Translations under genes and position numbers: made by a program
Assembly (NCBI RefSeq): GCF_014643775.1
Contig: NZ_BMKC01000001.1
Location: 558,001-622,000, forward strand
Origin: Arenimonas soli
GTDB lineage: Bacteria > Pseudomonadota > Gammaproteobacteria > Xanthomonadales > Xanthomonadaceae
Length of the DNA: 64,000 nucleotides
Reading direction: 5' to 3'
In this document: positions 1 to 8,664 of the stretch, piece by piece
Layout: each line of letters begins with the position of its first letter
How positions within the stretch are numbered: position 1 is the stretch's first letter
Notes under the pieces: model-generated
What the model was told of the DNA's origin: nothing
What the model saw: only the letters and a program-made list of their open reading frames with translations
Database searches by the model: none

Positions 1-120
1 CGGTATCGCACGCATCTGCATGCCCGCCGGCAACGGCGGCGACAGCGCGAAAGCAGGGCGCAGGGCGACGGCGCCCGCGGCGACGACGGCGGCGGAAAGG
101 AACTCGCGGCGGCTGGTCAT
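1..120 (-). CDS. Tat-exported protein, N-terminal fragment (runs off the window)
   Basis: Only the first 40 codons are inside the window; the gene continues leftward. It begins MTSRREFLSAAVVAAG, a typical twin-arginine signal (SRREFL followed by a short hydrophobic, alanine-rich stretch ending near RPAFA), so the product is probably exported folded through the Tat system. The visible start of the mature part (LSPPLPAGMQMRAIP) is reminiscent of periplasmic aldo/keto reductases of Xanthomonadales, but that is a memory-based guess on about 15 residues. The signal peptide is convincing; the enzyme class is not established. Confidence 0.7.
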   Translation of the reverse strand, partial: MTSRREFLSAAVVAAGAVALRPAFALSPPLPAGMQMRAIP

Positions 121-213
121 GGCTCGGACCTCGGCAGGACGGGGCGTGACGGCGATGGTGTCGCAGGCTACGTGAACTTTCCGTTCACCGGCCCCTGCCG
201 GTGGTCAGGGGCC

Positions 214-1728
214 TCAGAGGGCGCCGCCGGGCGGGTCGTCGCGGAAGTCCCGGGCGGTGAGGCTGCGGCCCAGGCGGAACACGCCCTCGCGAACGACCCG
301 GCGCATGACGATGTCGATGATCGTGGTCTGGTTGGGTTCGATGATGTCGAGCAGGCCGCCCAGGTCGGCGCCCATTTGCGCGGCCCAGTGTTCGACCAGC
401 TGTTCGCCGCCGCGCGGCTGCAGCTTGAGGCCATAGGGCGGGCGGGGCAGGCGTTCGGGCAGCACGATCCGGCCGTCCGGGCCGGGGATGGGCGGCGAGC
501 CCGCCAGCGCCGAATGGTTGAGGAAGAACGACAGGTGCCCGGGCGCGCGCCGGTTGCCCTGGCGGTCGGTCAGGAAGCCCTCGGGGAGCTGGTTGGGGTC
601 GGCGGCCGGTCCGGCGGTCAGCAGCAGGTCCAGGTTGCCCAGTCGCACGCCGGTGTCGTCCATCAGGCGGAAGATGACCATCGAATGCGGGTCGTGTACG
701 TAGCGGCGGTCGGGCAGCACGGGAATCTTTTCGATCTCGACCCGGCGCCCGGGCTGCTGGTGCAGCCGGTTTTCGGCGGCGAAGGCCTGGCCCAGGGCGA
801 CATAGCCCGGTTCGTCGGCCACGGCCAGGCAGCGCAGCACCGCGTCCACGGTCGGATGCGGCCGATCGTCGTTGGGCACGCTGGCCATGATCCCCATGTC
901 GGTGCCGCTGTGCGAAAGCCCCGGCAGGATGCGAAAGGGCGTGGGCGCCGAGCGGGTGTTGCCCGCCAGCGTCAGGTCGCGCAGCCGCTTGCGGGCACTG
1001 GGCAAGGCTTCGCCCGGCACCGGAGCAGGCTGTTCCAGCACCACGTGGCGGGCGTTGAGGTTGGCCGCCGCCAGGCGCACCACGCCGTCGCCGCCGGTTT
1101 CGCCGGTATAGCCATTGACGTGGTCGTAGAGCTTGCGGTCGATGGCGTCGCCGCTCAGGACGAAGGGGAATACCGGCCGGGGGCCGCGGGTCAGGTGCAG
1201 CTTCGGGTAGTCGTGGATCCAGCGCAGGTTTAGCGCCAGGGACTCCGGGCTGGCCAGCTCCAGCCAGTCCAGCACGCCCTGGCCGGGTTCGATGCCGTTG
1301 AACCAGGCGCGGATGCCGGCCAGGCGCCCCTTGCCCAGTTGCGCCAGGGCCGACCCGAAGTTGGCCGGTGCCAGCATCACCAGGTGCGACAGCGGGCAGT
1401 CGGCCAGGCGTCCGGGGCGCACGTAGAACCGGTCGAGCCATTCGCGCAGCACCGGGCCGCCGGTGCTGTGGGTGATGCAGGCGAAGCGGCGGTCGCGACC
1501 GGCGCCGGCCAGCACGCCCCGGATGGCGTGGTCGAAGGCGCGGGCGATGTCGCCCACCCGCACTTCGTCCCGGAAGCTGACGTACTGGCCCAGGTAGACG
1601 TGGGCCACGTCCAGGCCGGGCCCGCCGCGGCGGGCGGCCTCGCGCCCGAGCCGCGCCGGCAGGTCGCCGTAGGTGGCCGTGCTGGTCACCGACCAGCCAT
1701 GCACGAATACCAGCAGGGGCTTGGCCAT
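214..1728 (-). CDS. alpha/beta-hydrolase family protein (lipase/phospholipase-like)
   Basis: The product is about 504 residues. The N-terminus (KPLLVFVHGWSV) is the first beta strand and oxyanion loop of an alpha/beta hydrolase, and a nucleophile elbow follows at about residue 95 (THSTGGP, in place of the canonical GHSxGG). This fits an esterase, lipase or PGAP1-like fold. The C-terminal 200 residues (PGRRVEIEKIP onward) are not a domain I recognise. There is no signal peptide, so it is probably cytoplasmic. I chose the ATG at 1728 because an AGG lies 8 bases upstream; a GTG at 1737 would add three residues. It is divergent from the HD-GYP gene, with 51 bp between the two starts. The substrate is unknown. 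Confidence 0.7.
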   Translation of the reverse strand: MAKPLLVFVHGWSVTSTATYGDLPARLGREAARRGGPGLDVAHVYLGQYVSFRDEVRVGDIARAFDHAIRGVLAGAGRDRRFACITHSTGGPVLREWLDRFYVRPGRLADCPLSHLVMLAPANFGSALAQLGKGRLAGIRAWFNGIEPGQGVLDWLELASPESLALNLRWIHDYPKLHLTRGPRPVFPFVLSGDAIDRKLYDHVNGYTGETGGDGVVRLAAANLNARHVVLEQPAPVPGEALPSARKRLRDLTLAGNTRSAPTPFRILPGLSHSGTDMGIMASVPNDDRPHPTVDAVLRCLAVADEPGYVALGQAFAAENRLHQQPGRRVEIEKIPVLPDRRYVHDPHSMVIFRLMDDTGVRLGNLDLLLTAGPAADPNQLPEGFLTDRQGNRRAPGHLSFFLNHSALAGSPPIPGPDGRIVLPERLPRPPYGLKLQPRGGEQLVEHWAAQMGADLGGLLDIIEPNQTTIIDIVMRRVVREGVFRLGRSLTARDFRDDPPGGAL

Positions 1729-1779
1729 GGGGGGCACCTGACGGGAGGGGAACCCATGCTAACTTAGCCCCGGGAAACG

Positions 1780-3009
1780 ATGGGGTGCCCACCGATGGTG
1801 CTGGAAGAACGGCAGATGCTTGTCGGTCTGCTTGAGAAAGGCATGTACATCAGTCGCCTGGACCGCGACTGGGTGGGTACGCCGTTTCCTTTCCAGGGCT
1901 TCGAAATCAAGTCGGACGAAGACATCGAACTGCTGTCGGCGTACTGCACCAGCGTCTTCATCGACGTCCAGAAAAGCCTGATCAACGCCCGGCCCTCGCT
2001 GCGCGTGGCCTCGACGTCGCGCAATGTCTTCCCGCCGCGTGGTCCCGAATACCAGAACACCGTCGACATCAAGGAAGAGATCCCGCGGGCCCGCGAGATC
2101 CACGCCAACCTGCGCGCGCTGGCCGAGCGGATCGCCGACGACGTGCGCAATGGACGCCGGCTCGAGCCGGGCGTGGTCCGGGAAGCGATCGAGCCGATGG
2201 TCGAGAGCCTGCTGCGCAATTCCGACGCCCTGTTCTGGCTGATGGCGCTGATGAAGCGCGACGACTACATGTACAGCCACGCGGTGAACTGCAGCGCCCT
2301 CGCCGCCGCGTTCGGCCGGCACCTGGCGCTGCCGCGGGAAGTGCTGGTGGAACTGGCCACCGGCGGCTTCCTGCTCGACGCCGGCATGGCCACGCTGCCC
2401 AGCGACGTGGTCCACCACGACGGCAAGCTCGACGCCGAGGCCATGAAGCAGATGCGCGGCCACGTGCAGCGCAGCATGGACGTGCTCGACCAGGCCGGCG
2501 TCACCGGCAAGTGGGCCCGCGAACTGGTCTCGGGCCACCACGAACGCCACGACGGCTCCGGTTATCCCGAAGGCCTGGCCGGCGACCGCGTGCCGCTGGC
2601 CGGGCGCATGGGCGGGGTCGTCGACACCTACGACGCCCTGCGCAGCGACCGCCCGCACCGCAACGGTGAATCGCGGCATGGCGCGCTGCAGGCCCTTTAC
2701 CGGGCGCGTGACCGCATGTTCCAGGGCGAGGTGGTCGAACAGTTCCTGCAGTGCCTGGGCGTTTACCCGACCGGGTCCCTGGTTGAACTCAATACCGGCG
2801 AGGTCGGGGTGGTGATGGCCCAGAACCAGGTGCGCCGGCTCCGGCCCCGGCTGATGCTGCTGCTCGACAGCGAGAAGAAGCCCTACGAACCGTTCCGGGA
2901 CGTGGACCTGATGCAGTACGGCTTCGACCTGGCCGACGGCGGGGTCAAGATCGCCCAGGCCCTGGAGCCGGGCGCCTACGGCCTGCGGCCGGAAGAGCTG
3001 TTCCTGTGA
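1780..3009 (+). CDS. DUF3391 / HD-GYP domain protein (cyclic-di-GMP phosphodiesterase family)
   Basis: 409 residues. The N-terminal 110 residues match the DUF3391 module (VGLLEKGMYISRLDRDW, then PFPFQGFEI). A HD-GYP domain follows, with HAVNCSALAAAFG, GHVQRSMDVL and the signature HHERHDGSGYPEGL intact, plus a later DTYDAL. HD-GYP enzymes hydrolyse cyclic-di-GMP to GMP. One feature is unusual: the place where LLHDIGK is expected reads FLLDAGM, so the metal-binding His of the HD pair and the following Lys are absent while the Asp remains. Activity is therefore uncertain. GGGAAACG precedes the chosen ATG; an in-frame ATG at 1795 is the alternative. The gene is followed 16 bases later by a GGDEF/EAL gene on the same strand, probably co-transcribed. 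Confidence 0.9.
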   Translation: MGCPPMVLEERQMLVGLLEKGMYISRLDRDWVGTPFPFQGFEIKSDEDIELLSAYCTSVFIDVQKSLINARPSLRVASTSRNVFPPRGPEYQNTVDIKEEIPRAREIHANLRALAERIADDVRNGRRLEPGVVREAIEPMVESLLRNSDALFWLMALMKRDDYMYSHAVNCSALAAAFGRHLALPREVLVELATGGFLLDAGMATLPSDVVHHDGKLDAEAMKQMRGHVQRSMDVLDQAGVTGKWARELVSGHHERHDGSGYPEGLAGDRVPLAGRMGGVVDTYDALRSDRPHRNGESRHGALQALYRARDRMFQGEVVEQFLQCLGVYPTGSLVELNTGEVGVVMAQNQVRRLRPRLMLLLDSEKKPYEPFRDVDLMQYGFDLADGGVKIAQALEPGAYGLRPEELFL

Positions 3010-3025
3010 CGCCGGGAGCCCGGCC

Positions 3026-4276
3026 ATGATCACCCGCAACGGCGCCATGGCCGAGGTGCTGGCGCCCAAGGTCGCCGAGGCCCTGGCCGAAAGCCGGTCG
3101 CTGGGCATTCTTTGCATCGGCATGCAGGGCCTGCGCCGGCTGCGCATCCACGCCGGTTTCCGCGCCGTGGACGAGTTGCTGCGCCAGGCCGCCGAACGCC
3201 TGCGTGCGATCCTTCGCCCGGGCGACGAAATGATCGAACTCGGCTCCGGCGACTACGGCCTGCTGCTGGCGGACCTCAAGGACAGCCAGCACGCCCTGCT
3301 GGCCGCGGCGCGCGTGCAGCGGCAGTTCGAACAGCCCTTCGAAGCCGCCGGCCAGCCGGTGCTGGCCATGGTGTCGGTCGGCGTGGCCATGTGCCCCGAA
3401 CACGGCGACGAACCCGAACTGCTTTGCCGCCAGGCCGAACAGGCGATGCTGCAGGCGCGCTACGAACCCGACCGCATGCTGGTCTGCAAGACGCGCATCA
3501 CGCCGATGGGCGTGGATCCGGCCGACGTGATGACGGCGATCAACGAAGGCCAGCTGTCGATGTGGCTGCAGCCCATCCTCGACGTGCGCCGCCGCAACAT
3601 CGTAGGCGCCGAGGCGCTGGCGCGCTGGGAGCATCCCGAAAAGGGCTTCGTCAGTCCCGGTGTCTTCATTCCCGTGGCGGAAGGCTCGGGCATGATTTCG
3701 CACTTCACCCGCTGGTCCATCAACGCCTGCCTGCAGCAGGTGTCCGAGGCGCGAAAACTGGGCCTGGACTTCCCGATCGCGCTCAATCTCTCCGCGACGG
3801 CCTTCGCCGAACGTGGCCTGGTCGAGCAGCTGCTGGGTGGGCTGAAGCTGTGGGACGTGGCGCCCCGCGACCTGGTCCTGGAAGTCACCGAAACCGCCAT
3901 CGTCGCCGACGTGCGGCGTGGCGCGAACCAGCTGCGCCAGCTCAACGCGGCGGGCGTGCGGGTGTCGATCGACGACTTCGGCGTCGGCAATGCCTCGGTG
4001 TCCTACCTCAAGGAATTCCCTGCCACCGAGATGAAGATCGACCAGTCCTTCGTCACCGGCATGCTGGGCGACCTGCGTTCGCTGCAGATCGTCAAGGCGA
4101 TGATCGTCTTCGCCCACCAGATGGGCATGCGCGTGGTCGCCGAAGGGGTCGAGGACGACGCCACCCTTGAAGCGCTGGGCGACCTCAACTGCAACCTGGC
4201 CCAGGGCTGGGCGATCGGCAAGCCCAAGCCGGCGGCGGAATTCCTGGCCGAGCTCAAGGCGCCTGCCCCGGGCTGA
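3026..4276 (+). CDS. GGDEF/EAL domain protein, probable active EAL phosphodiesterase with degenerate GGDEF
   Basis: 416 residues. Residues 1-155 form a GGDEF-type domain whose active loop reads GSGDY instead of GGDEF, so diguanylate cyclase activity is not expected. Residues 165-410 form an EAL domain with its key elements present: GAEALARWEHP, LNLSA, EVTETAI, IDDFGVG, KIDQSF and VAEGVED. The likely reaction is cyclic-di-GMP to pGpG, with the GGDEF part possibly acting as a nucleotide sensor (known for this composite class; inferred here). No transmembrane or signal sequence is visible. It follows the HD-GYP gene by 16 bp, so two potential cyclic-di-GMP-lowering proteins appear to be made together. 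It ends 6 bp before the convergent response regulator gene. Confidence 0.93.
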   Translation: MITRNGAMAEVLAPKVAEALAESRSLGILCIGMQGLRRLRIHAGFRAVDELLRQAAERLRAILRPGDEMIELGSGDYGLLLADLKDSQHALLAAARVQRQFEQPFEAAGQPVLAMVSVGVAMCPEHGDEPELLCRQAEQAMLQARYEPDRMLVCKTRITPMGVDPADVMTAINEGQLSMWLQPILDVRRRNIVGAEALARWEHPEKGFVSPGVFIPVAEGSGMISHFTRWSINACLQQVSEARKLGLDFPIALNLSATAFAERGLVEQLLGGLKLWDVAPRDLVLEVTETAIVADVRRGANQLRQLNAAGVRVSIDDFGVGNASVSYLKEFPATEMKIDQSFVTGMLGDLRSLQIVKAMIVFAHQMGMRVVAEGVEDDATLEALGDLNCNLAQGWAIGKPKPAAEFLAELKAPAPG

Positions 4277-4282
4277 TCGTGC

Positions 4283-4870
4283 TCAGCTGGTTTCCGCGTC
4301 GTCCCCGGTGCCTGCGGTGGTGCGAGCCGCCGGCGGCAGGCGCTTGGGCACCCGGTTGGCGTCGAGCAGGCGTTCGATGCGCGCGAAGACCTCGGCGCGC
4401 GAGAAGGGTTTTTTCATGAAGTCGTCGGCGCCGATGCGGTGGACGTAGAACTGCTCGGTGGCCTGCTCGTTGCCGCTGATCATGATCACGGGAATGTCGC
4501 GCGTATACGGGTCGCGGCGCAGCTGGCGCAGGGCGGCGAAGCCGTCCATGCCCGGCAGCACGATGTCCAGGAACACCAGCTCCGGGCTTTCGGTGCGGGC
4601 GATTTCGAGGCCTTGTTCGGCGTCGCTGGCCTCGAGCACGTGGTAGTCGTTCTGGCGCAGCATGCGCGAGAGCAGGGCAACGATGGTCGCCGAATCGTCG
4701 ATGACCAGCATGCGGGTGCCGGGACGGGCGTTGGTGCGGGCCTTGCCGCGGCGTTCCGGGCCGGCGCTGGTGGCCTTGTCGTCCGGGCTGTCGGGTGCGT
4801 CGGCGCGGGCGCCCGGCGCGGCCGGTTTGCCCCAGCCGAACAGCCGCTTGATCCTCTCGTAAACGTCCAC
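4283..4870 (-). CDS. CheY-like single-domain response regulator (PilG/PilH type)
   Basis: 195 residues with a variable, Pro/Ala-rich N-terminal linker of about 50 residues and a receiver domain. The acidic pair is in MLVIDDS (residues 58-59), the phosphoacceptor is D102 in FLDIVLPGMDGF, the switch Ser is in VIMISGN and the Lys is in MKKPF, so all receiver residues are present. There is no DNA-binding output, as in PilG, PilH or CheY proteins that act by protein contact. The start is taken as GTG because GGAG lies 6 bases before it; an upstream ATG at 4888 has a poorly spaced ribosome site. It is convergent with the GGDEF/EAL gene and divergent from yaeQ. A role with the adjacent cyclic-di-GMP proteins is plausible but unproven. 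Confidence 0.88.
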   Translation of the reverse strand: MDVYERIKRLFGWGKPAAPGARADAPDSPDDKATSAGPERRGKARTNARPGTRMLVIDDSATIVALLSRMLRQNDYHVLEASDAEQGLEIARTESPELVFLDIVLPGMDGFAALRQLRRDPYTRDIPVIMISGNEQATEQFYVHRIGADDFMKKPFSRAEVFARIERLLDANRVPKRLPPAARTTAGTGDDAETS

Positions 4871-4999
4871 GCCCTGCTCCCCTGCCATTTCCCCGGCGCA
4901 CAGTGTCCACGCCACGCCCCCGGCTGGCAATGCGCGGCGACTGGACAGCCCGGCCGGCATGGCCCAGGCTGCCGGGCCCAGACTTCCCCGGATCCCGCG

Positions 5000-5545
5000 A
5001 TGGCGCCCAAGTCCACCGTGCACAAGGCCAGGCTGCAGATCAGCGACATGGACCGGCATTACTACGCCAGCCACGACCTGGTGCTGGCCCAGCACCCTTC
5101 CGAGACCGACGAGCGGTTGATGCTGCGGCTGCTGGCCTTCGCGCTGTTCGCCGACGAACGCCTGGAGTTCGGCCGCGGCCTGAGCACCGACGACGAACCC
5201 GACCTGTGGCGCAAGGACCTCACCGGCGTCATCGAACAGTGGATCGACCTGGGCCAGCCCGACGAATCACGCGTGCGCAAGGCCTGTGGCCGCGCCGGTG
5301 AAGCGGTGGTGCTGACCTACGGCGGCCGCGGCGCCGACCTGTGGTGGGAAAAACACGAGGCCGCGCTGGCGCGCTTCGGCAACCTCATCGTGGTCGACGT
5401 CGCCCCCGATCAGGTCATGGCCCTGGGCCAGCGCCTGGTGCGCGGCATGGACGTGCAGGTGGTGATGCAGGACGGCGTGCTGCAGTGGATCGACGAGGCC
5501 GGCACGCTGGAACTGACGCCGCGGATTCGCCGCAGCCGGTCCTAG
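5000..5545 (+). CDS. yaeQ: YaeQ family protein
   Basis: 181 residues, the usual YaeQ length. Recognisable family segments are STVHKARLQISDMDRHYYASHDLVLAQHPSE split around the start, ETDERLMLRLLAFALFA, the LWRKDLTG-IEQWIDLGQPDE block, and WWEKHEAALARF. The family has a PD-(D/E)XK nuclease-like fold and has been linked to compensating loss of RfaH; its biochemical role is still unclear. The long upstream in-frame extension is antisense to the response regulator and was discarded. The 3' end overlaps the end of the convergent EamA gene by 4 bases. Confidence 0.93.
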   Translation: MAPKSTVHKARLQISDMDRHYYASHDLVLAQHPSETDERLMLRLLAFALFADERLEFGRGLSTDDEPDLWRKDLTGVIEQWIDLGQPDESRVRKACGRAGEAVVLTYGGRGADLWWEKHEAALARFGNLIVVDVAPDQVMALGQRLVRGMDVQVVMQDGVLQWIDEAGTLELTPRIRRSRS

Positions 5546-6468
5546 TCGAGCACCTTGCCTTCGGCCGTGCCCAGGTTCGCCGGTTCGGGCTTGGGCATGG
5601 GGTGTCGCGACAGCAGCGGGTGCACGAACACCCCGGCCAGGATGACCACGACGCCGGCATAGAACATGCCGCCCAGTTCGTGCTGTTCGCCCAGCAGCAC
5701 GATCGCCAGCACGATGGCGTAGATCGGCTCGAGGTTCACCGCCAGCTGCGCAGAAAACGCGCTCAGGTGCCGCAGCGCCACCAGCGAAAGCGCGAACGGC
5801 AGCAGCGTGCAGGCCAGGGCCAGCACCAGCAGCCAGACCATGTCCATGGCCCCGGGAATCACCAGCGGCGAACCGAACCAGGGCAGCAGCGGGGTCAGCA
5901 GGGCCAGCACCAGCCCGCCGGCGCCCAGCTCGAGCCCGGTGACCGTCAGCGGGTCGGCGCGTTCGACGTAACGCTTGTTGAGCGAACCGAACAGCGCCAC
6001 CAGAACCGCCGAGATCGTGCCGACCACGATGCCCAGGCGCATGCCGTCGGGAACGCCGCCCACCACCAGCGCGACGCCCGGCACGACCGCCACGCCCAGC
6101 AGCAGTTCGCGCGGTTCGAACTTGCGGCCGGTGATCCAGGGTTCGACCATGGGCACGAACACCGTCGCCAGCGCGATGCAGGTCACCGCCACGGAAGCAT
6201 TGGCCAGCTTGATGGCGCCGTAGAAGGTGAGCCAGTGCAGCGCCACCAGGGTGCCGATGCCCGAGTAGATGAGCCACAGCCGCGGCGGCAGCGCGCGCAG
6301 GCCGCGCCAGACCCGGGGCACCAGCAGCAGCGCCAGCGCCACGATCGCCATGCGCCAGACCACCAGTGCCATGGCCGGCAGCGTGATCACCTTGCCCAGG
6401 ATGGCGGTGAAGCCCCAAAGCAGCACGCAAAAATGCATCTGCCAGTAGGCCTTGGTGGTCGGGGTCAT
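5542..6468 (-). CDS. EamA/DMT family transporter (RhaT/YdcZ-like drug or metabolite exporter)
   Basis: 308 residues of almost continuous hydrophobic segments, best read as ten helices in two EamA repeats: the first from WQMHFCVLLWGFTAILGK, the second beginning near VVGTISAVLVALFGSLNKR. Family motifs include LHWLTFYGAIKLANASVA in the first half and LSAFSAQLAVNLEPIYAI in the second. It sits in the inner membrane; the substrate is unknown. Its ATG overlaps the stop codon of the upstream GIY-YIG gene by 4 bases (ATGA), indicating translational coupling. A much longer upstream extension of the frame is antisense sequence and was dropped. Confidence 0.92.
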   Translation of the reverse strand: MTPTTKAYWQMHFCVLLWGFTAILGKVITLPAMALVVWRMAIVALALLLVPRVWRGLRALPPRLWLIYSGIGTLVALHWLTFYGAIKLANASVAVTCIALATVFVPMVEPWITGRKFEPRELLLGVAVVPGVALVVGGVPDGMRLGIVVGTISAVLVALFGSLNKRYVERADPLTVTGLELGAGGLVLALLTPLLPWFGSPLVIPGAMDMVWLLVLALACTLLPFALSLVALRHLSAFSAQLAVNLEPIYAIVLAIVLLGEQHELGGMFYAGVVVILAGVFVHPLLSRHPMPKPEPANLGTAEGKVLD

Positions 6469-6716
6469 CGGGGCTGGCCTTGGGCGAGTGCGCGTTTCTG
6501 GAGGGCGGAAAGTTGTTTGATGGCGTGTTCGGCCTTGAGCGCGCTGGACCGGTCCGGGTGTTCGAAGCGGGCCAGCAGGCGGCGCGGCGGGTGCGACCGG
6601 GTGTAACGCGCGCCCTTGCCGGCGGCGTGCTCGGCGTACCGGCGATCGACGTCCACGGCCACGCCGGTATAGACGCTGCCGTCCAGGCATTCGATCAGGT
6701 AGACGAACCAGGGCAT
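6465..6716 (-). CDS. GIY-YIG nuclease superfamily protein (UPF0213, YhbQ-like)
   Basis: 83 residues, the normal size for single-domain UPF0213 proteins. The signature is VYLIECLDGSVYTG (GIY and YIG positions read VYL and YTG), followed by DVDRRYAEH and GKGARYTRSHPP. Such small proteins resemble the catalytic domain of UvrC-type nucleases; a DNA-binding or repair role is inferred only. The start ATG at 6716 has GGAG about 9 bases upstream; a second ATG three codons earlier touches the same ribosome site. It is the first gene of a two-gene operon with the EamA transporter (4-base overlap). Confidence 0.88.
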   Translation of the reverse strand: MPWFVYLIECLDGSVYTGVAVDVDRRYAEHAAGKGARYTRSHPPRRLLARFEHPDRSSALKAEHAIKQLSALQKRALAQGQPR

Positions 6717-6779
6717 GGGCGGCATTCTCCCATGCAGCCGGCAAAAATCGCGCGGCCCGGGCAAGGGAGGAGAGGAACG

Positions 6780-7673
6780 ATGCGTTGTTTCCTGGGGGCG
6801 GTTTTGCTCGCGCTGCCGGTGCCCGTCCTCGCGGCACCTCCGGCGCCCATTTGTCCCGGCACGTCCGGCTTCGCCCAGGCCGTGCAAGCGGCCGGCCAGG
6901 CCGCCGCCGACCGGCTCGAGCGCGACAAACTCGTGCCGAACCTGGCGGCTTGCCTGGCCCACCCGGATCCGGAGGTTCGCGACGCGCTGGCCTACACCCG
7001 CCTGGCCACCTGGCTGCGGGCCGACGCCGTGTCGCCGGTGGTCCGCGCCGGGCTGATGGAAACGCTGCTGGGCGACCTGGCGCCAGACCGTCCGGACCCC
7101 GCAGGGTTCCAGGCGCCGTTTGCGGCCCTGGTGCTCGCCGAAGTCGCGCGCACCGACCGGGTGGCCGCCTGGCTGTCGGTCGAAGAACGCGAAACGCTGG
7201 TGTCAGCCGCGGCGGACTACCTGTCGGGCGTGCGCGACTACCGCGGTTTCACCGATGGCCAGGGCTGGCGCCACGGCGTGGCGCACGGCGCCGACTTCGT
7301 GATGCAGCTGGTGCTCAATCCGGCGCTGGACGCCGCCGCGCGCCGTCGCCTGCTCGACGCGGTGGCCACCCAGGTCGCCCCGGTGGGCGCACCGCCCTAC
7401 GTGCACACCGAATCCGAGCGCCTGGCGCGCCCGGTGCTGCTGGCGCTGGGCCTGGACAGCTTCGACCAGGAAAGCTGGAAAGCCTGGCTGGACGGCGTGG
7501 CGTCGCCCGCGCCGATGGCGTCCTGGGACGAAGCCTGGCAAAACGAGGCCGGACTGGCGCGACGGCACAACCTGCGCGCCTTCCTGCTGGCCCTGCATGC
7601 CGGCATCAGCAGCCAGGAAAGCTTGTCCGGCTACCGGCCGGCGGTGGAAGACGCGTTGCGCGCGAGCCAGTAG
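6780..7673 (+). CDS. secreted DUF2785 domain-containing protein
   Basis: 297 residues. A cleavable signal peptide ([18 protein letters not shown], then APPAP) is obvious. The body is alpha-helical with the DUF2785 hallmarks [39 protein letters not shown] and the later [10 protein letters not shown]. The function of the family is unknown. A strong AGGAGAGGAA Shine-Dalgarno precedes the ATG. It is divergent from the GIY-YIG gene and convergent with the cyclophilin gene, with only 6 bases between stops. Confidence 0.85.
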   Translation: MRCFLGAVLLALPVPVLAAPPAPICPGTSGFAQAVQAAGQAAADRLERDKLVPNLAACLAHPDPEVRDALAYTRLATWLRADAVSPVVRAGLMETLLGDLAPDRPDPAGFQAPFAALVLAEVARTDRVAAWLSVEERETLVSAAADYLSGVRDYRGFTDGQGWRHGVAHGADFVMQLVLNPALDAAARRRLLDAVATQVAPVGAPPYVHTESERLARPVLLALGLDSFDQESWKAWLDGVASPAPMASWDEAWQNEAGLARRHNLRAFLLALHAGISSQESLSGYRPAVEDALRASQ

Positions 7674-7679
7674 CCGGCG

Positions 7680-8618
7680 TCAGCCCGCGGCGGCAGGTTT
7701 CGGTATGGGCCGCACCGGCACCGACAGGTTGCACACGTCGATGTGGCCGGCCGGGTGCAGGTACCACTCGTCGCTGCGGTTGCGGCGCGATTCGACGTAG
7801 GCGTCCCAGGTCGGCGTGCCGGTGCGCATCACTTCGATCTGCGCGCGCTGGTCCGGCTCGATTTCCGAAGCCAGGCGCACGGCCAGGATCGGCACCCGCT
7901 GGGATGCGTCGGTGTAAAAGCCCAGCGGGCCACTGCCGCGCGGCAGCACGCTCAGTCGTTCCATGCCGACCACCACCCGGCCGACGGTGGTGATGTTGAG
8001 GTCGAGCTGGCGCGGCGACTGGCCGGTGACGACATAGAGTTCGCTGCCGTTGCTGGAGTCGGGTTCCATCGCGCGGCCGGCGCCGACGGTGCCGTAACAG
8101 TGCGCCAGCCAGGCCTTGCCGGCTTTCGGATCGCGCGCCGCGGCGAATCCATTGACGAAGCCGGTTTGCGGCGCCCAGCCGTCGGGGTCGGGCAGGGCGT
8201 GGAAATCCAGGCCATCCGCGGCGCGGCTGAATTCAGCCGGCAGGGTCGCCCTGGCCTCACCCAGCGGCCGGCGCAGGGCCAGCTCGTCGCCGGCCGGGTC
8301 GCCCCACTGCACCACGAAGTTGTCCTGCGAACGGTTGACGGACAGGCCGTCGAAGTAGCGTCCCTTGACTAGCGTCCGGATGTTGGCGGTGTGTTCGGGC
8401 GCGAATTCCGGCGCCAGTTCGATCACCACCATGCCGGACGGCAGCTGCAGGTAGACCGTGTTCACGGGGTCGAGCGGGCGCCAGTCCGCGGCCGTGGACG
8501 CGTCGATGACCTCCTGCGTGGTCGGCGCTTTTGCGGCAGGGGCGCCGGCTTGTATCGGCGCATTCGCACACGCCGACAGGGACAGGGCCAGCAGGGTCAG
8601 GGGCAGGGTCGGGCGCAT
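7680..8618 (-). CDS. cyclophilin-type peptidyl-prolyl isomerase lipoprotein
   Basis: 312 residues. Signal peptide II ends in a lipobox LSLSAC with Cys17, so the protein should be lipid-anchored, facing the periplasm. The cyclophilin core includes [27 protein letters not shown] split over residues 55-80, [20 protein letters not shown], and [13 protein letters not shown]. The FVVQWGDP segment corresponds to the FxxQGGD loop of cyclophilins, and a large insert separates it from the second half. It may assist folding of envelope proteins. The catalytic Arg position is not clear to me, so isomerase activity is assumed from family only. Confidence 0.85.
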   Translation of the reverse strand: MRPTLPLTLLALSLSACANAPIQAGAPAAKAPTTQEVIDASTAADWRPLDPVNTVYLQLPSGMVVIELAPEFAPEHTANIRTLVKGRYFDGLSVNRSQDNFVVQWGDPAGDELALRRPLGEARATLPAEFSRAADGLDFHALPDPDGWAPQTGFVNGFAAARDPKAGKAWLAHCYGTVGAGRAMEPDSSNGSELYVVTGQSPRQLDLNITTVGRVVVGMERLSVLPRGSGPLGFYTDASQRVPILAVRLASEIEPDQRAQIEVMRTGTPTWDAYVESRRNRSDEWYLHPAGHIDVCNLSVPVRPIPKPAAAG

Positions 8619-8664
8619 GCGGTGTCCTCGGTTTCCATTGCACGGCAGCGTAACGCAAGCCGGT

